A program made the position numbers and the translations under genes. The notes under the pieces are model-generated. The model did no database searches, was not told the origin of the DNA, and saw only the letters and a program-made list of their open reading frames with translations. From CAXXIC01 sp049315325 (GTDB lineage: Bacteria; Bacteroidota; Bacteroidia; Bacteroidales; UBA7332), in the NCBI GenBank assembly GCA_049315325.1, contig JBMOKJ010000002.1, forward strand, positions 1 to 64,000: a stretch of 64,000 bases of DNA, in the 5' to 3' direction. Shown here in pieces: positions 7,257-15,152 of this stretch (positions are counted from its first letter, which is position 1; every line of letters starts with the position of its first letter).

Positions 7257-9836
7257 TTGGCGCGAATCCCAACACTTCTTATTTCTCTTTTGTTTTCGCT
7301 TTCTCTCTCTGCACAGGTAGTTAAATTATCGGCGAATGCAAAGCCGCTTAATCAGATTTTGATTGAGATGCGCGATAATTATGGTATTCGGTTTTCGTTC
7401 GATGATAAAGAACTTGCTCAATTCCCAATTTCGGTTCATCAGAATTTTGATTCACCCCAAAAAGCACTCGATTATCTACTTCGTCCTATTGCGTATACTT
7501 ACTTGTTAAATCAAGGGGTTTTTGTGATTTATCACCAACCTCAAGTACCACAAGTCGTTCCAATTTCGACCACGAAAAGAGAGTATCAATTGTCAGGCAC
7601 AGTGTTCGATCTACAAACACAGGAAGCTCTTCCTTATACGTTTATTGTAGTGAATAAAAGCACTATTCTTTGTGATGAAAAGGGCCGATTTTTCTTCAAC
7701 TCTAAAACGGATTCTATTTTCAAACTTACATTTCGTCATTTAGGATATTATGTGAAAGATACCTTGGTTTCGGCTGGTGTCACGCACAAATTTATGATGA
7801 AAACCGAAAACTTCGAAATTCACGAAGTGGTGGTGAACTCTTCACTCGAAAAGTCAATGAATATTTCTGATTTGCCGGGGAGTATTCGTGCCAATAATTT
7901 GGTGGCGAAGAATTTGCCAGGAAACGAAGGTGGATCTGTGTTTAGTCTGTTGCGTCTTTTGCCTGGAGTCTATTCGGCAGGTGAGCAGACGCGCGATTTG
8001 GTGATTTGGGGTGGTTATGAAGGCCAAAGTGAAGTGACTTACGATGGATTTACCCTGTTTGGATTGAAGAATTTCAACGACAACATTAGTGTTGTGAATC
8101 CGTATATGGTGAAAGATGTAAAGGTATCGAAAGGAGGATTTGGTGCTCGTTACGACGATCGGGTAGGTGGAATTGTCAATGTGACAGGAGTGGATGGAAA
8201 CTTAAATAAAGCCGAAGTAAAAGCTAATTTAAGTAACCTAACTTTAAATACGTTTGCCTCAGTGCCAGTTGCTCGCAAATCGGCCTTGGTTTTTGCTTAC
8301 CGTCAGACATTCTACAATTTATACGAAGATCAGTCGAAGACCCAACTAATACCTAGAAATGGAAACGATGATAATTCACCCATCGACGCATTCTCAATTT
8401 CTCCTAACTATAGATTTTTGGATTCGAATCTTAAGTTTTCGGGCAAAACAGATAGTGGAAATAGCTTTTTATTCAGTGCTTATGGCGGAAAGGATCGTTT
8501 TTCTTACTCTGTGGATAATGAATCGCTTCTTAATCCAGTAACGACTGTAGCAACACAACAACATACTCAATTTGGGACAAGTGCAGAGTTAAGTAAACAA
8601 TGGCAAAATGGCAACCGTTCTTCTCTTCGTGCAACTTTGTCGAGGCTCAACACCACATCCGATGATGTAAGTAGTTCTGGAAATCTACAGTCTTTGAACC
8701 GTGTTGTGAATGACAACAATCAAATGAGGGAGTTTAAGCTTTTATTTGAGAATCAGATTATTTCTAATTCGAAGCACTCAATGATAGTAGGAGCTGGATT
8801 AGTTAATTATTTTGCGGGTTTTGAAAAGGCTTCGAATGGAATATCAGAAAATATGCAGTTTTTCCCCATATCGAATAATGCAACTTTGTTGAATGCATAC
8901 ATTTCAGATAGAATAACCATATTACCCAAGTTAACCATTAGCCCAGGAATGCGTATGAATTTGACGAAATTCAGCAACAAGGCTTTTTGGCAACCTCGTT
9001 TTTCTGCCGAATGGCAACCTATTGATGCATTTCGTATTGCCGCATCTTGGGGGTTGTACCATCAGTTTAATTCGAAAGTTCTTTACCTCGAGCAATATGC
9101 TGCCCGTCCAAGAAATCCACGCGAAAGTAACGAGCATGTAGAGCCTCTTCCACCTGATAAGTCAGAGCAAATCTGGACAGTGGCAGATGGTATAAAAGTT
9201 CCTGTGGTAAATTCAGTGCATCGCGTTTTAGGGATTTATTATCAAAACCGCGGTTTTTCTGCTTCCACTGAGGGGTATTTGAAAAACACAACTGGTTTGT
9301 CGAGATGGATAAGGACAATTGGCGCCGCACAGTTCAATCGAGATTCTATTGTTTTTGGCAACAGTAATGCTTTTGGTGTTGATTTTATGATCCGACAACA
9401 ATATAAAAAGCATTATGCTTGGGTTTCTTATTCGTATGGTGAGGCGAAAGAGCATTTTACAAATCAGATTGGCAATCAATACGCTCCACAAGATCAAAGA
9501 CACGAGTTGAAAGGAGCAGTTCTACTTGACTTTTCGCCACTTAGTTTTTCAACCAATTATGTTTATGGTTCGGGTTATCCCAATTTTAAAGGATTGACTG
9601 TTGTCTCTACTTCAGACCGCGAACCCTATCATCGACTCGATGCATCGTTAACTTATCGTTTCTCTCCACGTAAATTCAAAATGCAGGCAGGAGTGACTGT
9701 GTTGAATCTTTTGGATAATAAAAACCTTATTTTCAGTAATTTAGTAAGCGCATCAACTAACAATAGCGATATGTTTGCAGTCTATTCGCAGGCAATTTCA
9801 TTTACTCCTATGGTTTTTTGCGAAATTTCTTTTTAA
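7257..9836 (+). CDS. TonB-dependent receptor with N-terminal STN signalling domain
   Basis: Outer-membrane active transporter (859 aa). It starts with TTG, only 3 nt after the fecR stop; no other start is possible because the in-frame codon two before it is that stop. Signal peptide to about residue 19 (LLFSLSLSAQ), STN domain about 22-70 that contacts FecR, carboxypeptidase-regulatory-like domain about 108-185, plug about 210-310 (SLLRLLPGVYSAGEQTR), then a beta-barrel ending in an aromatic residue (EISF). The STN domain with adjacent sigma/FecR marks it as a transducing receptor. No SusD partner follows, so the substrate is more likely a metal chelate or small ligand than a glycan. Confidence 0.92.
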   Translation: MARIPTLLISLLFSLSLSAQVVKLSANAKPLNQILIEMRDNYGIRFSFDDKELAQFPISVHQNFDSPQKALDYLLRPIAYTYLLNQGVFVIYHQPQVPQVVPISTTKREYQLSGTVFDLQTQEALPYTFIVVNKSTILCDEKGRFFFNSKTDSIFKLTFRHLGYYVKDTLVSAGVTHKFMMKTENFEIHEVVVNSSLEKSMNISDLPGSIRANNLVAKNLPGNEGGSVFSLLRLLPGVYSAGEQTRDLVIWGGYEGQSEVTYDGFTLFGLKNFNDNISVVNPYMVKDVKVSKGGFGARYDDRVGGIVNVTGVDGNLNKAEVKANLSNLTLNTFASVPVARKSALVFAYRQTFYNLYEDQSKTQLIPRNGNDDNSPIDAFSISPNYRFLDSNLKFSGKTDSGNSFLFSAYGGKDRFSYSVDNESLLNPVTTVATQQHTQFGTSAELSKQWQNGNRSSLRATLSRLNTTSDDVSSSGNLQSLNRVVNDNNQMREFKLLFENQIISNSKHSMIVGAGLVNYFAGFEKASNGISENMQFFPISNNATLLNAYISDRITILPKLTISPGMRMNLTKFSNKAFWQPRFSAEWQPIDAFRIAASWGLYHQFNSKVLYLEQYAARPRNPRESNEHVEPLPPDKSEQIWTVADGIKVPVVNSVHRVLGIYYQNRGFSASTEGYLKNTTGLSRWIRTIGAAQFNRDSIVFGNSNAFGVDFMIRQQYKKHYAWVSYSYGEAKEHFTNQIGNQYAPQDQRHELKGAVLLDFSPLSFSTNYVYGSGYPNFKGLTVVSTSDREPYHRLDASLTYRFSPRKFKMQAGVTVLNLLDNKNLIFSNLVSASTNNSDMFAVYSQAISFTPMVFCEISF

Positions 9837-9907
9837 AAAAGTAGGGTAATATAGTTGGCCTACGGTATATTATCAAACAGTAAAAAATCTAATTTAACCT
9901 GAGTAAT

Positions 9908-10309
9908 ATGAAAACGAACAAATTATTAATTCCAGCAATTGCTCTGTTTGTAATCGCTTCTTTCACAATCACTTCTTGTAACAAAGATGCAGATTTCTCT
10001 TCGAAGGATAATGCTGCTTTACGTAGCGCAGTGTTGGATTCGGCAGCATTAGACTCAACAGTAGTTGGCGGGAAACATCATCGTCACCACGGAGCTTGCG
10101 ACTCATTAAATCTTGGTAAACATCATGGAATGAAAGATTCGTTGCACGTACGTCCAACCGATTCAATTAAAGTAGGTGGAGGTCGTCACCATCACGGTGG
10201 AAATGCATTAGATAGCATTCCTGCTGGATTGAAAGATAGTTTGAATAATTTATTAGGTCACGGTGGCAAAGGCGGTCATCACGGTGGTGGGCACCGCGGA
10301 CACAAATAA
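9908..10309 (+). CDS. His/Gly-rich lipoprotein, candidate metal-binding partner of the receptor
   Basis: 133 residues with a lipoprotein signal (lipobox ITSC, Cys24). The mature part contains 15 histidines in about 80 residues, in clusters HHRHH, HHG, RHHHGG and a GHGGKGGHHGG-type tail, separated by a recurring [L/K/T/C]DS[L/I/A/T] motif seen seven times. No enzyme fold is visible. The composition suggests binding of Zn, Ni, Cu or Co at the membrane surface. It follows the receptor by 71 nt and precedes a strong terminator, so it probably belongs to the same regulated unit. The function is inferred from composition and position only. Confidence 0.75.
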   Translation: MKTNKLLIPAIALFVIASFTITSCNKDADFSSKDNAALRSAVLDSAALDSTVVGGKHHRHHGACDSLNLGKHHGMKDSLHVRPTDSIKVGGGRHHHGGNALDSIPAGLKDSLNNLLGHGGKGGHHGGGHRGHK

Positions 10310-10377
10310 TTGTTTGATTTTGAGCTATAGAAATTAAATCAAATCCAAGAGCAGTTTGGATTGATTTTTTTCAATTT

Positions 10378-10417
10378 AAAAGGACTAAGTTCGGAATATT
10401 CTGAACTTAGTCCTTTT
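10378..10417 (+). terminator. Strong terminator of the sigma/FecR/receptor operon
   Basis: A perfect 15-bp inverted repeat AAAAGGACTAAGTTC/GAACTTAGTCCTTTT with a 10-nt loop, about 70 nt after the lipoprotein stop. Confidence 0.85.
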
Positions 10418-10463
10418 AGTTTGTGATTGATTCTGTGGTTAGTAATTAACAGTTATCACACTT

Positions 10464-10498
10464 CAAAAAAAGACCGCCCTGAAATTCGGAGCGGCCTT
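10464..10498 (-). terminator. Terminator of pnp
   Basis: On the minus strand AAGGCCGCTC pairs with GGGCGGTCTT (two G-U pairs) and is followed by a run of T. Confidence 0.8.
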
Positions 10499-10517
10499 CG
10501 TTATTTATAGGAGTAAT

Positions 10518-12650
10518 TTACTCTTTTTTAGCTTCAGGACGTGGCAACAACGCTTTACGCGAAAGTTTGAATTTGCCAGTCTTTTTGTCGATTTCGAGCA
10601 GTTTTACTTCGAGTTCGTCACCCTCTTTCAAACCTGACTCTTCAACGGTTTCGAGGCGTTTCCAGTCTATTTCAGAGATGTGAAGCAATCCGTCTTTGCC
10701 CGGCATGAACTCAACGAATGCACCAAATGGCATGATTGATTTCACTTTACCTTTGTAGGTTTCGCCTGGTTCAGGAATCGCTACAATCGCTTTCACACGG
10801 CTCATAGCAGCTTCAATCGCTTGAAGGTTTGTTCCTGATATAGAAACCTTACCAGCTCCGTCAATCTCTTCGATTGAGATAGTTGCTCCCGATTTTTCTT
10901 GAATGTCTTGAATGATTTTTCCACCAGGGCCAATGATGGCACCAATGAAATCTTTAGGGATAATGATCACTTCGATGCGTGGAGCGTGAGGTTTGAGGTC
11001 TGCACGTGGTTCAGCAATCGTTTCAGTGATTTTGCCTAAGATGTGCATACGGCCTTCGCGAGCTTGCAACAACGCTTTCTCGAGGATTTCATACGACAAA
11101 CCATCTACTTTGATGTCCATCTGGGTAGCAGTGATACCGTCTTTGGTTCCTGTTACTTTGAAGTCCATATCTCCCAAGTGATCTTCGTCACCTAAAATAT
11201 CAGACAATACTGCGAAATTCTTTCCTTTGTTTTCAGAAATCAAACCCATTGCGATACCCGAAACCGGTTTAGCGATTTTCACCCCTGCATCCATCAATGC
11301 CAATGTTCCGGCACAAACTGTCGCCATCGAAGACGAACCGTTTGACTCCAAAATATCAGATACGATACGAACAGTATATGGATAATCAGAAGGAATCATA
11401 CCTTTCAAAGCACGGTGAGCGAGGTTACCGTGACCAATCTCGCGACGGCCAGTTCCACGCTGTGCACGGGCTTCACCAGTAGAAAATGGTGGGAAGTTGT
11501 AGTGAAGTAGGAAGCGTTCGCGACCTTTTTCCAACACTTCGTCAATCAGTTTTTCGTCATTTTTAGTACCCAACGTTACAGTGGTCAACGACTGAGTTTC
11601 CCCGCGGGTGAACACTGCCGAACCGTGAGGTCCTGGAAGGTAGTCGATTTCGCTCCAAATAGGGCGAATTTCGGTAGTTGAACGACCATCGAGGCGTTTG
11701 CCTTCGTCGAGAATGCTGCGACGCATCGCTTCTTTCTCTACATCGTGGTAATATTTGCCAATCAAAGCACCACCGGCAGCTAATTGCTCTTCGGTGAGGC
11801 TCTCTTTGTATTCAGCGATCACAGCTTTGAAAGCTGCAGCACGTTCGTGTTTGTTTGGGTTGCAAGCTGTAGCAGCTACAAATGCTTTGTCATATGTTTT
11901 AGCCCAAACATCTTTGCGAAGATCTTCGTCATTCACTTCGTGGCAATAAACGCGTTTCTCTGTTTTGCCAACCATTGCAGTTAGTTCAATCTGAGCCTGA
12001 CATTGAATTTTGATGGCTTCGTGAGCAATTTTCATCGCTTCGAGCAGTTCAGCTTCCGAAACTTCTTTCATCTCGCCTTCTACCATCATGATGTTTTCGA
12101 TAGTTGCAGCCACCATAATGTCCATATCGGCCTCTTTCAATTGAGCGAAAGTAGGATTGACAATGAACGAGCCATTAATACGTGCAACACGTACTTCAGA
12201 AATCGGTCCGTTGAAAGGAATGTCAGACACAGCCAACGCAGCAGAAGCTGCCAATCCAGCTAAAGCATCCGGCATATCTTCGCCATCAGCAGAAACCAAT
12301 AGAATATTTACAAACGTCTCAGCATGGAAATCGTCAGGAAACAATGGACGCAAAGCGCGGTCCACCAATCGACAAACTAAAATTTCAGCGTCCGAAGCTC
12401 TGCCTTCTCTGCGGGTGAAACCACCTGGAAATCTGCCGTTTGCAGCATATCTCTCTTTGTATTCTACTTGCAGGGGCATAAAATCTGTACCGGGATTAGC
12501 ATCTTGTGCCGAGCAAACTGTTGCCAACAACATTGTGTTTCCCATACGTACCATTACCGAACCGTCAGCTTGTTTCGCCAACTTGCCGGTTTCGATGGTG
12601 ATTTGTCTTCCATCACCTAAATCGATCGTCTTAATAATTGGATTTACCAT
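10518..12650 (-). CDS. pnp: Polyribonucleotide nucleotidyltransferase (PNPase)
   Basis: 3'-5' phosphorolytic exoribonuclease of RNA turnover, trimeric. Two RNase PH domains flank an alpha-helical linker; then KH domain (IIGPGGKIIQDIQEKSGA) and S1 domain (GETYKGKVKSIMPFGAFVEF..GKDGLLHISEI) at the C-terminus. The frame extends to a TTG at 12701, but the ATG at 12650 (MVNPIIKTIDLGDGR) matches the usual start, and the longer version would begin inside the -7 promoter box. Product 710 aa, normal length. Confidence 0.97.
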   Translation of the reverse strand: MVNPIIKTIDLGDGRQITIETGKLAKQADGSVMVRMGNTMLLATVCSAQDANPGTDFMPLQVEYKERYAANGRFPGGFTRREGRASDAEILVCRLVDRALRPLFPDDFHAETFVNILLVSADGEDMPDALAGLAASAALAVSDIPFNGPISEVRVARINGSFIVNPTFAQLKEADMDIMVAATIENIMMVEGEMKEVSEAELLEAMKIAHEAIKIQCQAQIELTAMVGKTEKRVYCHEVNDEDLRKDVWAKTYDKAFVAATACNPNKHERAAAFKAVIAEYKESLTEEQLAAGGALIGKYYHDVEKEAMRRSILDEGKRLDGRSTTEIRPIWSEIDYLPGPHGSAVFTRGETQSLTTVTLGTKNDEKLIDEVLEKGRERFLLHYNFPPFSTGEARAQRGTGRREIGHGNLAHRALKGMIPSDYPYTVRIVSDILESNGSSSMATVCAGTLALMDAGVKIAKPVSGIAMGLISENKGKNFAVLSDILGDEDHLGDMDFKVTGTKDGITATQMDIKVDGLSYEILEKALLQAREGRMHILGKITETIAEPRADLKPHAPRIEVIIIPKDFIGAIIGPGGKIIQDIQEKSGATISIEEIDGAGKVSISGTNLQAIEAAMSRVKAIVAIPEPGETYKGKVKSIMPFGAFVEFMPGKDGLLHISEIDWKRLETVEESGLKEGDELEVKLLEIDKKTGKFKLSRKALLPRPEAKKE

Positions 12651-12698
12651 AAACTTTAAATCTCTAAGTTTTTTTATTTTTTTTCGTCTAAAATCACG

Positions 12699-12706
12699 CA
12701 AAGATA
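12699..12706 (-). promoter_or_regulatory. -7 box for pnp
   Basis: TATCTTTG on the minus strand, 48 nt before the pnp ATG; supports the shorter pnp start. Confidence 0.55.
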
Positions 12707-12833
12707 AGACAAAGTTTGCAGCTAACGTTAAGTTAGATGCCTAAAATTCTACTATTTAACTCAATTATTTGGGTTATTGAGCAATTTTAGAGAATCAGTT
12801 TCGAACGTATATTGCTGTTTCTGAATATTTCAC

Positions 12834-12841
12834 TATGTTTG
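12834..12841 (+). promoter_or_regulatory. -7 box for the thioredoxin-fold lipoprotein gene
   Basis: TATGTTTG matches TAnnTTTG, 57 nt before the ATG at 12899. Confidence 0.45.
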
Positions 12842-12898
12842 CATCCCGATTGAATCGTTGAAGCATATCACCTAAATGAATTAAACGTCATATATAAC

Positions 12899-14041
12899 AT
12901 GAAGAAAATTTTCCTATTTGGAGCAGTCGCTTTGTTCTTCTTCTCTTGTAAAAACAATACGAAATTTAAACTTTCAGGTACAGTTGAGAATGGTAAAAAC
13001 GAAGTGGTTTATCTCGAAAGCGTTGGCCTCGATGCCACTCGATTGATAGATTCTGTGAAGCTTTCGTCGGATGGTGAGTTTGAATTTAATGCTGCAAGAC
13101 CTGAGTTCTCCCCTGAATTTTACCAACTTCGTCTTAAAAATCAAGTGATTAGCCTCTCGGTTGATAGCACAGAATTCATAGAGATAAAATCGAATCTAAA
13201 GAATTTTGCAACGGATTATACGGTGTCTGGTTCGAAGGATTGCTCTGATATTAAACGTCTCAGCGCTGCCTCTTCTCGTGTGAAAACGGCTATCGATTCG
13301 TTGCTAGTATTGCGTGATAAAGGTCTTTTGGCCGATTCTCTGGTTCAGAAATCGGCTAAGATTAAACTTGCAGATTATAAACAAGAGGCGTTGAAAATCA
13401 TCTACACCAATCCGAAATCGGCAGCTGCCTATTTTGCACTTTTGCAACGTATTTACACCTTTTATATCTTTGATCCATCGTCTAAAACAGATATTAAAGC
13501 ATTTGGTGCAGTGGCTACCGCTTACGATGTTTTTCATCACGAGCATCCACGGTCGAAACACCTTCGAGACTACACTTTGCAGGCGATGAAAGCCATGAAG
13601 CAACCCGATGAATTGGTTGTTCCTGCCGATAAAGTAAATTCTATCGGAAGCATGGAGATTGCTCTCCCTGATGTAAACGGAAATGTCGTTCGATTAACCT
13701 CGTTGAAAGGTAAAGTCGTTGTTTTGAATTTCACCGCCTACCAAAGTAAATTCTCTCCGGCGTTGAATATGTTGCTCGGTGAAATCTATAGCGCCAAGCG
13801 AGCTAAAGGCCTCGAAATTTATCAAGTTTCGCTCGACGACGATGAGAACTTCTGGAAAGTATCGGCATCGCATTTACCTTGGAAATGTGTTCGCGATATT
13901 ACTGGAAGTCGCTCAAACGTGGTGAACACCTACAATGTCTCCGAATTGCCGACTATTTTTATTATCAATAGAACTGGAGAAGTGGTGAGTCGGGTAAATA
14001 ATATCAAAAATCTGGAAGCTGAAATTGAGAAGCAGCTTTAA
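12899..14041 (+). CDS. TlpA/AhpC-like thioredoxin-fold lipoprotein (DUF4369 N-terminus), CxxC absent
   Basis: Envelope lipoprotein of 380 aa; lipobox FFSC gives Cys17. N-terminal DUF4369-like beta domain (FKLSGTVENGKNEVVYLE) to about residue 110, helical middle, then a thioredoxin-like domain from about 245 (LPDVNGNVVRLTSLKGKVVV, NFTAYQSKFSP, VSELPTIFIINRTG with the cis-Pro). Where thiol oxidoreductases have WCxxC, this protein has QSKFS, so both redox cysteines are missing. It therefore cannot work as a classical disulfide reductase; a structural, chaperone or binding role is more likely. Its relatives in Bacteroidota are often redox-active. Confidence 0.88.
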   Translation: MKKIFLFGAVALFFFSCKNNTKFKLSGTVENGKNEVVYLESVGLDATRLIDSVKLSSDGEFEFNAARPEFSPEFYQLRLKNQVISLSVDSTEFIEIKSNLKNFATDYTVSGSKDCSDIKRLSAASSRVKTAIDSLLVLRDKGLLADSLVQKSAKIKLADYKQEALKIIYTNPKSAAAYFALLQRIYTFYIFDPSSKTDIKAFGAVATAYDVFHHEHPRSKHLRDYTLQAMKAMKQPDELVVPADKVNSIGSMEIALPDVNGNVVRLTSLKGKVVVLNFTAYQSKFSPALNMLLGEIYSAKRAKGLEIYQVSLDDDENFWKVSASHLPWKCVRDITGSRSNVVNTYNVSELPTIFIINRTGEVVSRVNNIKNLEAEIEKQL

Positions 14042-14057
14042 AATTCTTGCCAAAATA

Positions 14058-14088
14058 TTTGTATCGATTAAAATATACTTTATCTTTG
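14058..14088 (+). promoter_or_regulatory. greA promoter with ideal Bacteroidota spacing
   Basis: TTTG at 14058-14061, exactly 19 nt of spacer, then TATCTTTG at 14081-14088. This is the full -33/-7 consensus of the Bacteroidota housekeeping sigma. Transcription should begin near 14095, giving a leader of about 93 nt. Confidence 0.8.
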
Positions 14089-14110
14089 CAATAGTTATTT
14101 ACGAAAAACA

Positions 14111-14179
14111 ATGGGGAGTTCCGATCGTAGGGTCGGAATTCTTTTCTTTTTTATAAATATCAACATCACAATTAATTAG
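14111..14179 (+). promoter_or_regulatory. greA leader: terminator-like hairpin inside a possible 22-codon upstream ORF
   Basis: GAGTTCCGATC (14116-14126) pairs with GGTCGGAATTC (14131-14141), 11 bp with two G-U pairs and loop GTAG, followed by T4CT6 at 14142-14152. This has every mark of an intrinsic terminator, yet lies between the greA promoter and greA. An ATG at 14111 opens a 22-codon frame that ends with TAG at 14177-14179, just touching the SD. E. coli greA also has leader-terminated small RNAs (GraL), so attenuation is a reasonable reading. Confidence 0.6.
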
Positions 14180-14183
14180 GAGG
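14178..14183 (+). promoter_or_regulatory. Strong Shine-Dalgarno site for greA
   Basis: AGGAGG ends 4 nt before the ATG at 14188. Such a perfect SD is exceptional here: other genes of the window start without one, as is general in Bacteroidota, where the anti-SD is sequestered in the ribosome. Confidence 0.75.
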
Positions 14184-14187
14184 AAAA

Positions 14188-14658
14188 ATGTCAGTAAACT
14201 ACATGACACAAGAGGGCTACAAAAAGCTACTCGAAGATTTGAGGTATCTCGAAACTGTCAAACGACCAGAGATTTCGCATCAAATAGCGGAAGCTCGCGA
14301 CAAAGGTGATTTATCTGAAAATGCTGAATACGATGCAGCAAAAGAAGCACAAGGATTGCTCGAAATGAAAATCGGACATTTGAAAGACATTGTTGCAAAT
14401 GCACGCTTGCTCGATGAAACTTTGCTCAATACTGAAACTGTTCAGATTTTGAATAAAGTAAAAATCCGCAATCTGAAAAGCAATGCCGAAATGCAGTATA
14501 TGTTGGTTTCGGAGACTGAAGCTAACCTAAAAGAAGGAAAGCTTGCAGTGAATACCCCTATTGCAAAAGGACTACTCGGCAAGAAAGTTGGCGATGTGGT
14601 CGAAATCACTGTGCCATCAGGTTTGATGTCGTTCGAAGTGGTTGAAATTTCAATTTAG
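14188..14658 (+). CDS. greA: Transcription elongation factor GreA
   Basis: Binds the secondary channel of RNA polymerase and stimulates cleavage of backtracked transcripts. 156 aa, with the N-terminal coiled coil carrying the acidic tip GDLSENAEYDAAKEAQ (residues about 44-59) and the C-terminal FKBP-like domain (GLLGKKVGDVVEITVPSG). Start is fixed by the SD. It is followed 20 nt later by a HIT-family gene, a pairing often seen in this phylum. Confidence 0.97.
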   Translation: MSVNYMTQEGYKKLLEDLRYLETVKRPEISHQIAEARDKGDLSENAEYDAAKEAQGLLEMKIGHLKDIVANARLLDETLLNTETVQILNKVKIRNLKSNAEMQYMLVSETEANLKEGKLAVNTPIAKGLLGKKVGDVVEITVPSGLMSFEVVEISI

Positions 14659-14678
14659 TCATCTCTCCTAATCCGATT

Positions 14679-15071
14679 ATGGCAACAATATTCAGTAGAA
14701 TTGCAGCAGGCGAAATCCCCTCCTACAAAGTAGCCGAAAGCGATAAATTTTACGCAATTTTGGATATTAGCCCACTAACGAAAGGTCACACATTGGTTAT
14801 TCCTCGTCAAGAGACGGACTATATTTTTGATATCGACGATGTGACAATCGGAGAAATGATGATTTTTGCCAAAAAAGTAGCCAAAGCAATTGATACTGCC
14901 ATTCCATGTTTGAGAGTCGGTGTGGCAGTGATTGGGCTCGAAGTGCCTCATGCTCACATTCATCTGATCCCGATGCTGTCGGAGAAAGATTTGAACTTTG
15001 CAAATCCCAAATTAAAACTCACCGCAGACGAGATGGCAGAAATTGCCGCTTCCATCCAATCGAAAATTTAA
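14679..15071 (+). CDS. HIT family nucleotide-binding protein (HINT type)
   Basis: Purine nucleoside phosphoramidase/nucleotide hydrolase of the histidine-triad superfamily, 130 aa. N-terminal IFSRIAAGEIPSYKVAESDK and the triad HAHIHLIPM (about residues 93-101) are canonical. Cotranscribed with greA and closed by a bidirectional terminator. Confidence 0.95.
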   Translation: MATIFSRIAAGEIPSYKVAESDKFYAILDISPLTKGHTLVIPRQETDYIFDIDDVTIGEMMIFAKKVAKAIDTAIPCLRVGVAVIGLEVPHAHIHLIPMLSEKDLNFANPKLKLTADEMAEIAASIQSKI

Positions 15072-15089
15072 TCACATTTATCCTGAAAT

Positions 15090-15136
15090 AAAAAACTCCC
15101 GCAATTGGTTTCGAACCGGTTGCGGGAGTTTTTTGT
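15090..15136. terminator. Bidirectional terminator between HIT and phosphate transporter genes
   Basis: AAAAAACTCCCGCAA pairs with TTGCGGGAGTTTTTT and the stem continues inward through TTGGTT/AACCGG. Serves both converging units. Confidence 0.9.
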
Positions 15137-15152
15137 TGGGAATAATCGATTA

